Below, one piece after another: positions 27,820 through 40,425 of a stretch of 64,000 nt of DNA (position 1 is its first letter; every line of letters begins with the position of its first letter). The DNA lies in the NCBI RefSeq assembly GCF_010015445.1, contig NC_053116.1, positions 25,460,607 through 25,524,606 of the forward strand, given 5' to 3'. A program made the position numbers and the translations under genes. This DNA is from Perca fluviatilis (taxonomy: Eukaryota; Chordata; Actinopteri; Perciformes; Percidae). Below the pieces are notes generated by a model. It did not search any database. It was not told the origin of the DNA and saw only the letters and a program-made list of their open reading frames with translations.

Positions 27820-30800
27820 ATTTTACTTTTGCTCAAAAATATGCCAGTAAGTCACTTGGTCTCTATTAGGTCTCTGAAATGTCTTTCAAATAAATAAATA
27901 TGGAGCAGTGGAAGGCTCATTCATCCCTTTTGATACCATGTCCTTGTGAATTAAGTGTAGCAATTAAAAAAAAGACATCTTTTGAAATGTCCTTTGATCG
28001 AGCTGTATCCACATATTTAGCCAAACTAATTCAAAGGATGTTTAATCAATAATTGAATGAGTTATGGATTAATTAAGGGATCAAACCGTAAAACACGCAA
28101 GAACCAACTGACTTATGAGCGTGTATGTCATTGCAGGGGGGAATAAACCATTGTTATTCTGTGCTCCAATTACAGTGATCTATTTCAGGTTGTGTGTTTG
28201 CAACATTTCTTACTAATTCTAAACTTAGATGAACTTAAGCAACACAGAATTATTTTAAGTAGTCACATCCATAGAAATTCTATTATTTTCTGTATTAGAT
28301 CAAGTACAGTATGTGGCTTAAATGGTCGGTCTTTCAAAGCAAATCTATTACTCAACTAATAATAGCTTTTTATACATATATCCAGACTTATGCAAAGACA
28401 CAATAGTTTAGAAAGAGCAATGGCTATGATGTTTTGTAATCAATCTTACATTTTGTCTATCATGGCTTGTAATTGACTTACAAGCCAGCATAGTCAAAAT
28501 GTCTGTTTAGGAGCAAACTTTAGTGTTAAGTAATTGTCTCCCTCTTCTAAATACAGTATTTTGCGTGCGTGCGTACGTGCATGCTATGCAAGGTTATTAT
28601 CAGCCTGAGAGGAGAAGTCCCCACTCAGCACCTAGCGAGCCTTAAACTGCAGTCATAGCAATGTACTGTAATGGGAGAGAGAGAGAGACCTGGAAAAAGT
28701 GAATCTTCAGCAGATTTTAGGCAAAACATTCCTTCTTCTGCTTCCTCTGTCAGCTTTGTTTAAATATGGCCTGCCCGTCCTGACCAGAAGGCCATTTGAA
28801 TCTTTAAGCAGAAGCAAGAAGAAGATGGAATGCGTCCGCAACAAAGCCATGGTTAATGTTTAAAGAGAAAATAATGGAAATACAATGTCGGGATCACACC
28901 AGAGAGAATCAAAAATGTGTTTTATTACTGGGGAATATGACTAAATAATATATTAGATGTGCATGTTTAACATCATTGTGAATATTGAAACAGCGCTGAA
29001 TGGGTGGAATGTATACGAGGTGGTGACAACCCATGGGAGACAAGTAAACATACAAACAAGATGTTTTAATGGATGGTGGTGGATGTTTGATAATGGATTT
29101 GAGACTACCTGCACATGCTTTTCTAGACAAAAGGACTGTGACAGTTTTGCTTGCCTGTGTTTTTTTTTTGTGATGTTTCACTAATCTTAATGTATTTTTG
29201 AAACCCGCTTTCCAGTGCTCACACAGGTATAGGCCTGCTCATCTGTGAACATTGCATGAGAAATTCATGCGTTTTCCTACGTTCCAGGGCAGAAGTGCAT
29301 ACACAAATGATGCTAAAACATATTGTTACGAATAATAACCACTTCAACAAGAAAATTCCTCCCATTCATTTATATTTCAAGTTTACCCTCCCGACTTATG
29401 CTGACCTTTAGTCTTATTTTCTACAATTGTGTTGTGTCAATTCCTACCCAAGCAGAACCGAACTTTAATAAACATGCCCACAAAGTATTCAGCAGCACTG
29501 TCTGTGAAGTGTTCAGGAAGGTCAGAGCACTCAGGCTGCCCCGAGGACAGCACTAAAGTCATTCAAGCCTGTTTTAGTGTCTGGACACCCTGACACTCAC
29601 ACACAGCTAGTATGACCTGTGGCAGTGAAACTGTGTACAAGTCTGTGGTCTCTGATCACTTACACGGTGTCTTTGACTTTATGTTTGTCTAAAGTATCAA
29701 TGCATTTAAATACATTTGACACTGCACAGCCATGGTGTAATGCTCTAAAGTTAGGAAGGCCTGCCAAATGACCAGGTCAAAAAAAAACAGGAGCTTTGCC
29801 TAAAATCTGTATATTAATCAGTATAGTTTTGAACGATGACCTGTGACAAGCACGCATGTTTGAAAGAATCAGGCTTGTGACAAAAAAAGCAAAGTGTAGG
29901 AACAGCAAAGCAGATTTAGAACAGCTCTGAGTGAAGTTAAAGCCCCTGGCACTAGGGGGTGCAAGTCTATTAGAAGTACTCGGAAGACTGCTGTGTCCTA
30001 CAAGTAGTAGTGTTATGAGAGGACTGGGATGGAAGACAATGTGGTGGATTTCTGGTGGTTACTGTGGTGAATTTATTTAAAAAATGATGTATCGTCCGTT
30101 TTAAATGTATCGTCATTTAACTATCAAAACTTACAGTTGATTATTTTTCTAAAAAGTACGAGACACTGCCACAGCAGACATACAGGTATTATTTTATTAC
30201 AAATATGCTCCATCTACTTTGCTGTCAAAGCAGCCGCAGTGTCTTAAAACTCAAAGCGATACTCTGCAGGATGTTGAATGCTGACCCAGGGAGAAAACAG
30301 ACGTTAGCTTTGGCTGCGAGTGTTTAACTCTTGCCAGTCAGGGCTAAAAATAATCTACGCTGTCCAAGAACATGGAAAGAAAGGGAGGTGCAAGAAAACC
30401 AAGGCAACAAAATGGTGTCATTAGTTTTTATAGTTTGCTAAGGAAACACTAATAAGCCGTAGCTGGTAAACCATACCTGTAATTAGATGAGAGTTGAGGA
30501 AGGGCATGCTATTTATTTGTCAGCTATGTAAAGTCAGGTTGTGGTTTGGGTTCCCACACCATCACTAGGACAGTTAGGGTTCCTTTTGGTGAGGCTTTTT
30601 TATGTCTGAAAGACATACTTTTCTTCCTTTTTAGTGGTTTTAACCTGCCCGGGACACCACGTACTCAAAGGAATTTACTTCCCATACAATCATTAGCAAT
30701 ACCATTTCAACATTACATTTCCCAGTTCTGAATTCTGTCATGTATTAGTTGTTCTGGTTAATGTAGCTTTGGAAATTAGATGTCAGCCACAACTACTGTA

Positions 30801-31059
30801 CAACTTAGATTTTGTGCACGTACACTGAGTAACTTAATGATATAAAAATGTTTTTAGGAAATCCCAAACCCTTCAAAACTTGGGCAGTGAGGTGAATGAC
30901 AAAGAATTTGTAATTTTTGGAGGGACTTTCCATGTGCCTCTCATCAGCATGTGGTAGTGATCAGACAGGGAAGAGAAGGTAAGCCTCAGGTGGACTCTGT
31001 TTGTCTATTATTCTTTTTTTTTTCTATTACTCTCTTTCTCTCACCCAATTGTTAACCCC

Positions 31060-31245
31060 CATACAGCCCCTTACAAATCCCATCGAGGCTCATTATGCAG
31101 AATTAATGTTGTGAAGTCGAGAATGTCGGGGTGCACGCTCTGGAACGCTTCACCTGTGGCATTTGATCAAATTTGGCTAATTGATGAGCACCCAAAACAG
31201 GGATATGGTGCGGGGCCAAACATATTTTCATCAGATGCGCTGGCA
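31060..31245. promoter_or_regulatory. possible conserved non-coding element
   Basis: Repeat-free block with GCTCATTATGCAGAATTAATG and GGCTAATTGATGAGC words and no coding signal. Proposed on texture only. Confidence 0.2.
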
Positions 31246-33442
31246 CTCGGTCTAACTCTCTCTGTTTGCTCTTGCTTTACTTCCCCTGTTTGGATCACTC
31301 CCCCACTCCCTGGCCCAAACATGAGCTGGTTTTAACATGAACTTTGTGGAAGTACCCAGAAGATCACGACCTTTTGTGACATTTTTCATGGTGTGTCTCA
31401 CCCATGTATTGTTATTTCACGGTTGCTTCCCTCTCTTTGTCCCTCGCTTTGGTTGTACATTTATTTACTCAGTGACTGATCAAGTTCAATAGAGCGTCCA
31501 AAGGACATGTCAGTTGCTTGAACAGAAGCCAATATCAGCGGCACTTCAAAGCCACAGGCTACCTATACCCCCTGAGGTGACAGTAGCTTCAGGGGGGCTG
31601 TGTTACTGGCTTCAGTAGTTCCACTATCATCCAGTCTGTGTTTTTTCAGTTCAACCTCTCCCTTAGATCTTTCATTGATAAAGAAAGATAAGACTGTTGC
31701 AAGATCTGGTTAAGAGCTATATGTCTTGCACGCATGGTCGATTTTCTCTTCTGCTGTTTCTGTGTGCTGTTTAAATGCTAACATATGGTAATTCAGTTGC
31801 ACATCTTTGTCTTTAATAGTGTTTCAGATGACTGGTTAAAAAGCAGTTCCTTTGTGGGAAAAGTCATGATTCCGAGGAACTGTTTTTAAGGGAATTATTA
31901 CACACCCAGATTAGTTAATCAACGTTTTTGATTAAAGATAATGATACACAGCAGCTCATTTAGGGAGGAAAACTACCCCACAAAATTCTGTTGGGGTAAA
32001 CTCAAGGCCCAGTACAAACGAAAGCCGACAGATGACATATCTCCCTCCAAGTTAGGTTTGTGTTAATGGGAGACCCTCGCAGGTGGAGGTCTCCTCTTAC
32101 ACAAACACCAGCCGGTGATTGCTTCCACTTAGGACCAGTAAAAGTAATAAATGATGACCGATCAGGTCACACTGTAAATTCTGTCCAGTCAGTCTGATGG
32201 ATGGCCAGGTCTAGGTGTGGTCTGAGCCAGGTCTGCTAGGTTTAACGAGTGCTTGGTTTCCTCCCTTGAGTTTGTGTCTGTCTGAAAATCATTCCAACGG
32301 TAAGTCACAGTGGAACCTTCTTTTCCTTGGAGAAGAATCATTTTTCATGATACATCGTACGTTTCCCTGACTCAATCTTCCTCATCCGGTGCTCCCTACC
32401 ATAATGTGAATAGGTTTTGCTGAGCTGTGGTCTATCTGGTTTTTCCCAGATAGGATGGCTAAGCAAAGTCAACAAGAGCGTTAGTCAAACATTAGATTAT
32501 ACTTAGTTGCATGCTAAAAAATTCAAACAGCCACTTGTCAGTCCTATTCATTTTAGTTTTTAAACTAGGTCCAGCCAATGCGAATGACTTTACGAACTAT
32601 TTGGGGTTTGGGCTAAAGATAAAGAAAAGAAAAATAAAAAAAATAAAATAGTGCACAGTCCTACAGTACTGTAGGTAAGTAGTCAAAATGTATAAGAATG
32701 ATTCAAACTAGGACAACAAACCTTTTTAATAACATAGGATGGTGTTTCCTCTGTATTTTCTCTTTTCATATCGCTGTGTTCGGGACGTTCCTGGGCGTCA
32801 GCCTTTTGGAACCGGGGGTGTAGCCCCCAGCCACAGCGTGCAGAGTGTGTGGGCTAGACTCTATAGTGGCGAAGTGCCCAGCAGACCAAGCTTGTTCCAA
32901 AATGCATGTGAATCTGTGCTGTGTTCTGGCAACCGCGGTCAGGGGACCGGCGCTTCTGGTGTCGTTGAGCCGGGGAGGATGGGCCAACTTTGATGAGTTT
33001 ACACACCGCCACAGACAAATCCTACTCATTCTGCCTTTTAAGACCACTCATTCTCTGTCTTCTGCACACAGACTGCACAACTGTAGACCCTAGCAGACCC
33101 CAATAATGACAACCTAAATAAGCTTGTTTGAAAATCATGCTCACCTGTCCACCTGATGTTCTGCTTCATTTTGTGGTTCCGTATGGCTCAGTGAGTCCAG
33201 CGTGAGAAATCTAAAATGTATGCGTTCGTCACTCTATAAGGCACTTCGGATTACAGTATTTATAAAACACCATGCATTTCAGGACTTACTGTATATTTAA
33301 AGTCAGGAAAACATTTTTTTATTTACCATCCGTTAGTCGTGTGTGCATCTTGATATCTGTGTCCACGGTTTATAGAATATATTGGTAAATATCTGCACTC
33401 TTGTTTGACTTGGCCGCTACACATCCTGTGGGGATTGTGCTG

Positions 33443-33583
33443 AATCCCTTACCCTGTGGCTGTGTGGTAATCTTGGTTTTACATTCAAAATCTCTAACAC
33501 ATTGCAGACTTTTCTGTGCTTTCATAGACGTCCATGCAGGATGGACTTAACACTTGAGAGAGCGACAGCTTAGTTTGAAATGA
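33443..33583 (-). repeat. 141-bp inverted-pair repeat, copy B
   Basis: Reverse-complement partner of 27679-27819, about 5.8 kb away. The flanks of the two copies are unrelated, so the repeat unit is sharply bounded. Confidence 0.8.
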
Positions 33584-36500
33584 TACAGCTCAGGCGTGAA
33601 TATTGCCTTGTGATGTGTGAAATGGGTCAGTGCCAAAAAAATAACCTTCTACAAGTGGGATGGCTTTAATTAATACTCCAAATCTATCTTTCCAAAGAAA
33701 ACGTATTTAGGTCTGAAGTAAAGAAACATTGTCTTACACTTTCCACAACTTTTTATCCAAGAGTGGGAATTAAAATGGGCATTCAGGACTATTATTATTA
33801 TTGAACTGCAGTTTTACTCAACACAAAGTAAATCATTTTTGTGGCCACAATTAAAAAAAATCCCCCTTCTGCTGTAAAACCCTGGCAATATTATGTTCGT
33901 TTCTGCAGGGTTGCGATATAAATCCATGCTGTCTGCCGCAATTCACTACGCCACATTAAATTCTTTTAGATCAATTAAACTTCCCAGCTCACTTTACAAG
34001 CCACCAGTCTTAATGTTGGCTCCCCCTCACCCTTTGAGCAGGGGAATACTCTTACAGGGTAGTCAGCATTGGTTGCTCTGCAGAATTTATTGAGCTATTG
34101 CCAAATGAACAGTGGGGGTTAAGGGAATGCATGAATTAGTCATATTCATCATTTTATGAATAGGAAGTGGGAAAGTTGCATGGGATTGACCCTCATAAGT
34201 TTATTTTAAAAAGAATTTCTATCTCAAGTCTCTATGCAGAGTCTCGCACAATGTAGCGGACCACATGTTAGATGCTGCTGACTCATAACTGTTTTAATGA
34301 AAATTTAAATAGTGGAAGAAAAAAAAGATTAACCAAATTCTGTAATGGATGACCTAATCAAAGCATAGTTCTGGCACTTGCACAGTCATGGCTGCTTAAC
34401 GCAAGTATGAAGGCACATTATGTACGGGTCTCCCTCGGTTGCTGTTTACGACTGAGACTTGTCTGGATTCCTCTCTTTGTATTTTTAGTGGAGGGATGAT
34501 CTGAGAGCGAACAGGTGGACTCAGGACTCTGTCACCAGCAAGCACACAGATTTGCAGCTTGGTTGTCTGTGAATGTTTAAAATGCTCTTAGACTGAAATA
34601 AAGTGTTGTAACTCATGGATTTGATAGTCCTACATTTTTACCATAGCACATGACAGTCTATTACATATCCCAGTCTTGTATCCTGTTCCTGAATTGTACT
34701 CCACATGTGTCTGTGTGTATACACGTTGCACTTTTACTGGGCTATTTGTGTGCATTGTAAAGGTCATTCTTACTCTCATAGTTATCATTGAAATTCACAG
34801 ACTATTATACCTTTAACAAGCTGTAAGCCAAGCCTGGATATCAATTATTCTTTAATATGCAGTACCAAAGAAATATAATGATGGCGGGCTATTGTTAATA
34901 AGTAGAATAGGACCAAGTATGCACCCTGGACACATCAACATATAGCGCATGTTTTGGGAGCCATTTTTAAGAATGAATTGCTGTAATTTTGTCCACCATC
35001 CCCACCCCCAACCGCCCCCTACAGAGACTTAAAGAGTTAAGGTGCGTGCTGAAGTCGAGCTAAGTAAATTCACTTTATGACACTGCTGTGACATGTGCAT
35101 CTGTGATTTCACACGCTTAATGTAAAATTTACAGTTGCAGTATTGAATGTCACACGGGCTGTGGGGAGAGCAAGGGGTAACCGGAGCCCCCAGAGAACAA
35201 AGCGGGCGTTTTGGCCTGGTCCCCCCTATGCGCATGCCTCCCCGGCTGCAACCCCTCCCCGCCGCGCTTTACAGCTGTGGAGGTGTGATCCGAGCACGAC
35301 GGCTGGCCTTATAACCGTTAAGCAAGCACCACGGCGCTTCTAATAGCCAGAGGCCCTAATGACCAAAACACCTGGAACTATGGGAGCGCAAGGAAAGTTA
35401 GCTTTTCTCAGGGAGCTGGTAGACATTTGGGTGAATTGGGTGAACAGAGGCTGGTCCAGTCACCATCTCACACATAGGCACTGGCTCTTGATCACTGAGT
35501 AACCATGTCTTCTAGCCAGCTTTGGTTGGGTCGGTTGGAATGGAGTGGTCATGTTAAGAAGTGAGAGGCCCACGCTCGCTTAAAGTTCAAACGTGGATTA
35601 GGCACGCTCGTCCCTTGGTGTCGTGTTCAATGGCAAACCTCCCCCTCAGGGAATTGATCCCCCAGACTACCCTCCAGTATTGATTTAGTTCTATATAGAT
35701 TATCAGCCTCAATCGTGCGATTAAGCCGCAAGTCCTGCCTTGTATAGATATAAAATGGCTTTTAACAGGTATTGTTTTCCAAGTCACTCAGGTTATTTGA
35801 GATCTATTGCCATTAGAGAGATTAATGTGATTGCTTACTGTATGACCAGTGAAATTCAGTCTTGAGCAATACACAGGGTCCATTTTCACATGTCTAAGTC
35901 ACATTAGAATCTGTCTGTCTGGCATTTACCATTATTGTGGTAACTCGTTGATATGAATTACACGTCCACACACCAATGCATCCTTTACTATCCTCAGAAA
36001 TGCTCAAAAACAATAACAGGATGAAAATACTTAGTCTACTTGACTATCAGTTGTCCCACTCTTCTGAAAAGTTGCTAATCCTTGCCAGAGTGCATGAAAA
36101 TAACTTCCTTTTCTACTCTTAGTGAATGCATCGCCTACACAAAGGAGTTAAGCAGCAAGTCATTATTCTGGTGTTAAAAGAATATATATAGAACACACAT
36201 GTCCATATTAATACCAATTTTCTCAAAAATAGAAAAAATGGTTCGCTTGTCAGTAAAACAAGAATCTTGTGGAGTTGAATTTTTAGTGTTTTTTTTTCCT
36301 GTAAAAATTCTGATGCAATTTGTGACTGAAGGTGGGATGATAGCAAAACCTCTGACTAAACTAGTAGGATGCCTCATGTTGTGTATTATGTATGAATCTA
36401 CTGATTTGGATTTGTGGCAGTTCCTAAGAGCATAAGCAAATATTGCACGATTGACACTCTCTAAGAAATTTGTGTCATCCTCTTGACTAATGATGGGCTG

Positions 36501-37901
36501 ACTTACTTTTAGACTGCTACTTTTAGCTACCTGGTATTCTGTTGAGCCCCCTACAGTACACCTGGTCCTAATAGGCACACACACATGCTACACTCTTCTC
36601 TCTTTTCCCATCTTCCACCTAAGGAAACAAGCTGCTGTTATTCCAGCGAGCAGTAAACCTGCAATAAAACTGTGCATGGCCCCTATGTGCAGTATGGGTA
36701 ATGCTCCATATACTTTAATGGTACACTGGACCAGGTCATATATTTCTCTTCTTATGTGAGATTCAAAAAGCTAAGGTAGGGGATGTGGTTTTTGGTACAG
36801 CTAGTGAGTTTGATGTACTGTATGTACAGTATATTAATGAGTACCATCTCCAGTAACGGAGGAAAAAGGAAGGCATGTTCTGTTTGTAGTCTTCATATAG
36901 ATTTACATGCTGAGACTGTGTCATTGCTCTGTTCACTAAAGTACTGAAATCATGTCCTTCATTGCCAAACGTTACTGCCGTATTTTCAGAAAACTGTCCT
37001 AAAACATGCAATCACACTTAAACAGATTGGACTCTAAGGTGGATTGTAAAAGGAATTTAAGGAACTATAATTATTAAACTAAATGCGTACACAGCATTTT
37101 CTTTAAAGGAATTTCCTCTACTGGAATTCATATCAAATTCTTGTACATTTCTTTCAGGGCTGGATACGTGTTAACATAACCGTACTGTGTCACACAACAA
37201 TTGCGGTGTATCTTAAACTTAAATCCTTTTATCATTCGGAGCACACTTAATTCTGTAACACTGCACCACATGCATGCTCCGATGCTAACCATCTCTTACA
37301 ATTTTCATAAAAACAAGAGAGGATAGGTCTTTCACCACCACAACCGCTAAACACTCCTTAGAATTAGATCCAAATGTGGTAATAGACAACATGTATTTGG
37401 GAGTGCAGATGTAACTCCAGACTACAGCTACATGATACTGACGATCATTGCGAAGTTGCGGTTGAAACAGATGTCTAAACACACAACAGCGTTGACAGGC
37501 TGAGGCCCGATGTTTGCAGTTGCTTGAGGGAAGGATGCATATATCCATATAGTAACTGAAAAAGTACAATTTCAGAAAAAAAAATATGTTTTTGTAATTC
37601 AAATGCCCCCCTTCTCCACCCCATTCTTAAAGTTTACTGTATTCATTAAAAGTGACAACAGTAACCGTTGGCTTTTAGGCAGACACAGTATCTTGCAGCA
37701 GATTTTATTACTGGCTTCAGCAAGTATTGAAAGGGTTAGTATTCCTACCTCATCTGACATCAGCTGGTAATATTTAAATTAATGAGAAATGTTCTTCCCT
37801 TTGTGTTTGAAATTTTGGATGAGGTAGGAAGTTGCATTCCATCAGGCATATGTTGATCCAACCACTTACGTTTTGTCTTGCTAGTTTGAGGTCAGCCAGG
37901 T

Positions 37902-38100
37902 TTAAAGTGCTCATATTATGCTTTTTGGCTTTTCCCCTTTCCTTTATTGTGTTATATCTTTTTTGTGCATGTTATAGGTTTACAAAGTGAGAAAGCCAAC
38001 ATCTCCCAACAGAAAACACTGTTCACAAACTGCTCCAAACTGCTCTATTGTAGTACAGCGTTTACTTCCGTGACGAACGTGCGTCACTTTGTAACACACT
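37902..38100. mobile_element. truncated TTAA-type MITE fragment
   Basis: Begins TTAAAGTGCTCATATTATG and continues with a GCATGTTATAGG section and a CTTCCGTGACGAACGTGCGT section. I recognise this start as a common fish miniature element, but no inverted right end is present, so the copy appears truncated before the SINE at 38177. Confidence 0.5.
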
Positions 38101-38176
38101 TACCCTGAGGAAGGAAGTTGCATGTGTAAAACTGTTGTAATGAAAATGCTCCAAGGAAACTTTGTAGTCTGTTTGT

Positions 38177-38246
38177 GCCTTTATTTGAGAGGACAGCTTA
38201 GACGTAAAAGGGCAGACAGAGAGGGGGAATGACATGCAGCAAAGGG
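38177..38246 (-). mobile_element. tRNA-derived SINE, 3' part (split by insertion)
   Basis: Minus-orientation SINE tail with the GCCTTTATTTGA, GGGGGAATGACATGC and AGCAAAGGG blocks. It breaks off at 38246, directly after AGCAAAGGG. The rest resumes at 40358 after the foldback element, beginning with the same nine bases, so AGCAAAGGG is the target-site duplication of that insertion. Confidence 0.75.
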
Positions 38247-38352
38247 ATCTGCGTGAAGCTGAACCCCCATGTTATCCAAAAAAAACAAACCCAAAAACAT
38301 TGCTATTCGTTTGTGCCGTAAAAGTTATCGTTTGCGCTGTTAAGGGTTTTAA

Positions 38353-39373
38353 AGCTATACGTTGTGTGAGAATTACTCCCATCTAGCGTTGAGATCATAT
38401 ATCGCAATCAACTCTCTCTCGCCACGGATTATTGCAACTACGGTAGCCTTCACGCTTCAAAAAGCGAAGGTGTACAAAAGGCCGTTTATCAGCCGTCATA
38501 GTGGGAGTTCATGCGTTCTCTTAATACATCCATGAGTTCATGTCGGAGAGTGGCGCGGACACCACGAGCGGGCACACGCGTCACCCGAAGGAAAGGGGAG
38601 AGAAAGAAAAGGAGACTGCAGCGGTCTGGAGGATAATTAACTAGTTGGTATTTTAGGGCTGTTCTCGATTGAAGAAATTCTTAGTCGACTAACACTCATT
38701 CAATTGTATCGACTAATCGATTAGTTGATTTAATCGACAGATCTGTAAATCTGAGTTTCTCCGCAAAGAGTAATGCAAAAGCACCACTTTAATTCTTGTG
38801 TTTACCAGAGATGTGCTCGTACGTTTCTTGGAAATAAGTAATTCAGCATGAAAAAAAGCATAAAACATGACTAATCGAATAAAGAAATCTAAATTGACTA
38901 AGACCAAAACGACCCATTAGTCGACTAATCGACTAAGAGGGAGCAGCCCTATGGGATTTGGTGTGTGCCTCCAAAGCGGCTCCAATGTTCACTCTTTTTC
39001 CGGTCTCTTGCTCTTTTCAATATCCGTTTTCTTTTTCTGGGCGAAGAAGACTCCTGTTCCTAAAATTTGGATTTTGAATACGTGTGGTCCTCAATGTTTC
39101 CTTCTTCAAACTTGCCGGGGCCGGGAAGCGATGATACCCATTAGCAGCAGCTGTGAGTCAAAAACGCGAAAGGGTTACCGGCTAACGTATTTCAAGATGG
39201 CGCATCATTATGGAGTGTCTACCCCAGTTCATACAAGCGCAAATGTAAAATTCCAAGCTAATAGGAATACTTGAAATTGATGGTGGTGGTCAATATTCAT
39301 TAGAAAGGACAAGTTTGTGAAGGGCAATACAGATTTTGATAATGAACAACTACAAACGTTACACACTGGGGCT
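38353..39373. mobile_element. TTAA-type MITE nested in the foldback element
   Basis: TTAA duplications lie at 38349-38352 and 39374-39377. The ends are AGCTATACGTTGTGTGAG and, inward from the right, AGCCCCAGTGTGTAACG, a weak inverted pair. The right arm of the host foldback element preserves the uninterrupted site, with a single TTAA at 40245-40248, which confirms the boundaries to the base. The internal CATCTAGCGTTGAGATC block is familiar from common percomorph miniature elements. It is itself interrupted by the hAT-type element at 38654-38951; without that and one 8-bp TSD it would be about 715 bp. Confidence 0.88.
38654..38951. mobile_element. hAT-type MITE, 298 bp, innermost of the nest
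   Basis: Ends TAGGGCTG and CAGCCCTA, with subterminal inverted TTAGTCGACTAA-type words on both sides. The 8-bp TSD has one mismatch: TGGTATTT (38646-38653) and TGGGATTT (38952-38959). It has the same terminal octamer as the element at 2923-3228 but a different interior, so it is a separate hAT-mobilised family. Confidence 0.87.
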
Positions 39374-40357
39374 TTAAGTAATTAAACTTTATATTTTCTG
39401 GCCAGTGACATCCCCCAGCCCCCCATTAATGTCCAAATCTCCCCAAAATGGTCTCAATTGTTTGTGCTACGTATGTGCCAATTTGTGCCATTAAAAGAAA
39501 CATTTGTGCTACTTTGGTTTTTACGTTATCAGGCTTTATTTGTTACACGGCTACTATTTGCGCTGCAAAGGTTTCTGACACCAGCCATAACTCCCATGAA
39601 CGGGACATTTTTCCTACAATAGCCTTAATGAAGCAGAAACGCTTAATGTCAGATAACGGCCATAATAATTGGACTTTGAAGAAAGAAGAAATTTGGTAAT
39701 CATTGATCATTGTTTAGGTACATTAAACCACACTTTTTCCTCGCCATAGGCGCCAATGAAGAAGAAAACGTTAACGTAAGATAACTTCTATAATCGTTGA
39801 ATGTTTTTTGACAGGCTTAAGTGTTCATGACCACATTAAGCTTTTTCACGTTAAGCGTTTTAGAATGTCCCGTTTATGGGAGTTATGGCTGGTGTCAGAA
39901 GCCTTTGCAGCGCAAATAGTAGCCGTGTAACAAATAAACGCTGATAACGTAAAAACCAAAGTAGCACAAATGTTTCTTTTAACGGCACAAATCAGCACAA
40001 ATGTAGTCACAAACGATTGAGACCATTTGGGGGAGATTCAGACATTAATGGGGGGCTGGGTGACGTCACGCGTGTAACCTATAAAGCGTTATAACTTAAA
40101 AAACACAGTAGCACAAATGTGTTTTTTTTAACAGCACAAATCAGCACAAACATAGCACAAACGATTGAGACCATTTTGGGGAGATTTGGACATTAATGGG
40201 GGGCTGGGTGATGTCACTGGCCAGAAAATGTAAAGTTGAATTACTTAAAACCCTTAACAGCACAAACGATATTTTTTACGGCACAAACTGGCACAAACCA
40301 ATAGCAGTGTTGTTGTTTGTTTTTTTGGAGGACATGGGGGGCCAGCTTCACACAGAT

Positions 40358-40425
40358 AGCAAAGGGCCACAGGTCGGAATCAAGACAGGCCTCACGCTCT
40401 ACCAGGTGAGCTACCCAGGCACCCC
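40358..40425 (-). mobile_element. tRNA-derived SINE, 5' (tRNA-like) part
   Basis: Continues the SINE of 38177-38246. On the minus strand it reads a tRNA-like head with an A-box-like TAGCTCACCTGGTAGAGC, then a short CCTGTCTTGATTCCGAC stretch and GTGGCCCTTTGCT. The B box (GATTCCGAC) is decayed and the anticodon region looks shortened, so pol III activity is unlikely. Confidence 0.7.

Larger units (their letters stand above)
38247..40357. mobile_element. foldback (Mutator-like?) element with 9-bp TSD, carrying two nested insertions
   Basis: Left end ATCTGCGTGAAGCTG; right end CAGCTTCACACAGAT (inverted, one mismatch). Both sides are flanked by AGCAAAGGG (38238-38246 and 40358-40366). The inverted arms are hundreds of bases long: left 38247-38352 plus 39374-39620, right about 39855-40357. 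The right arm carries a tandem duplication of a roughly 148-bp unit (39919-40069 and 40070-40217) that is single in the left arm. Both arms are studded with GCACAAA motifs. Without its insertions the element would be about 1.09 kb. A 9-bp TSD with very long inverted repeats fits Mutator-like or foldback transposons. There is no transposase frame. Confidence 0.8.

Noticed and set aside
29938..29965. Possible TTAA element start (TTAAAGCCCCTGGCACTAGG)
   Set aside because: No matching right end within 1 kb that I could find.
32780..33000. GC-richer block with overlapping frames of 82-93 codons on both strands
   Set aside because: No domain or splice support and no repeat ends; possibly an unrecognised repeat. 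I could not support a call.
40367..40425. Functional tRNA gene on the minus strand
   Set aside because: The A-box region is fair but the anticodon region is shortened and the B box decayed; its continuity with a SINE tail shows it is a retroposon head.
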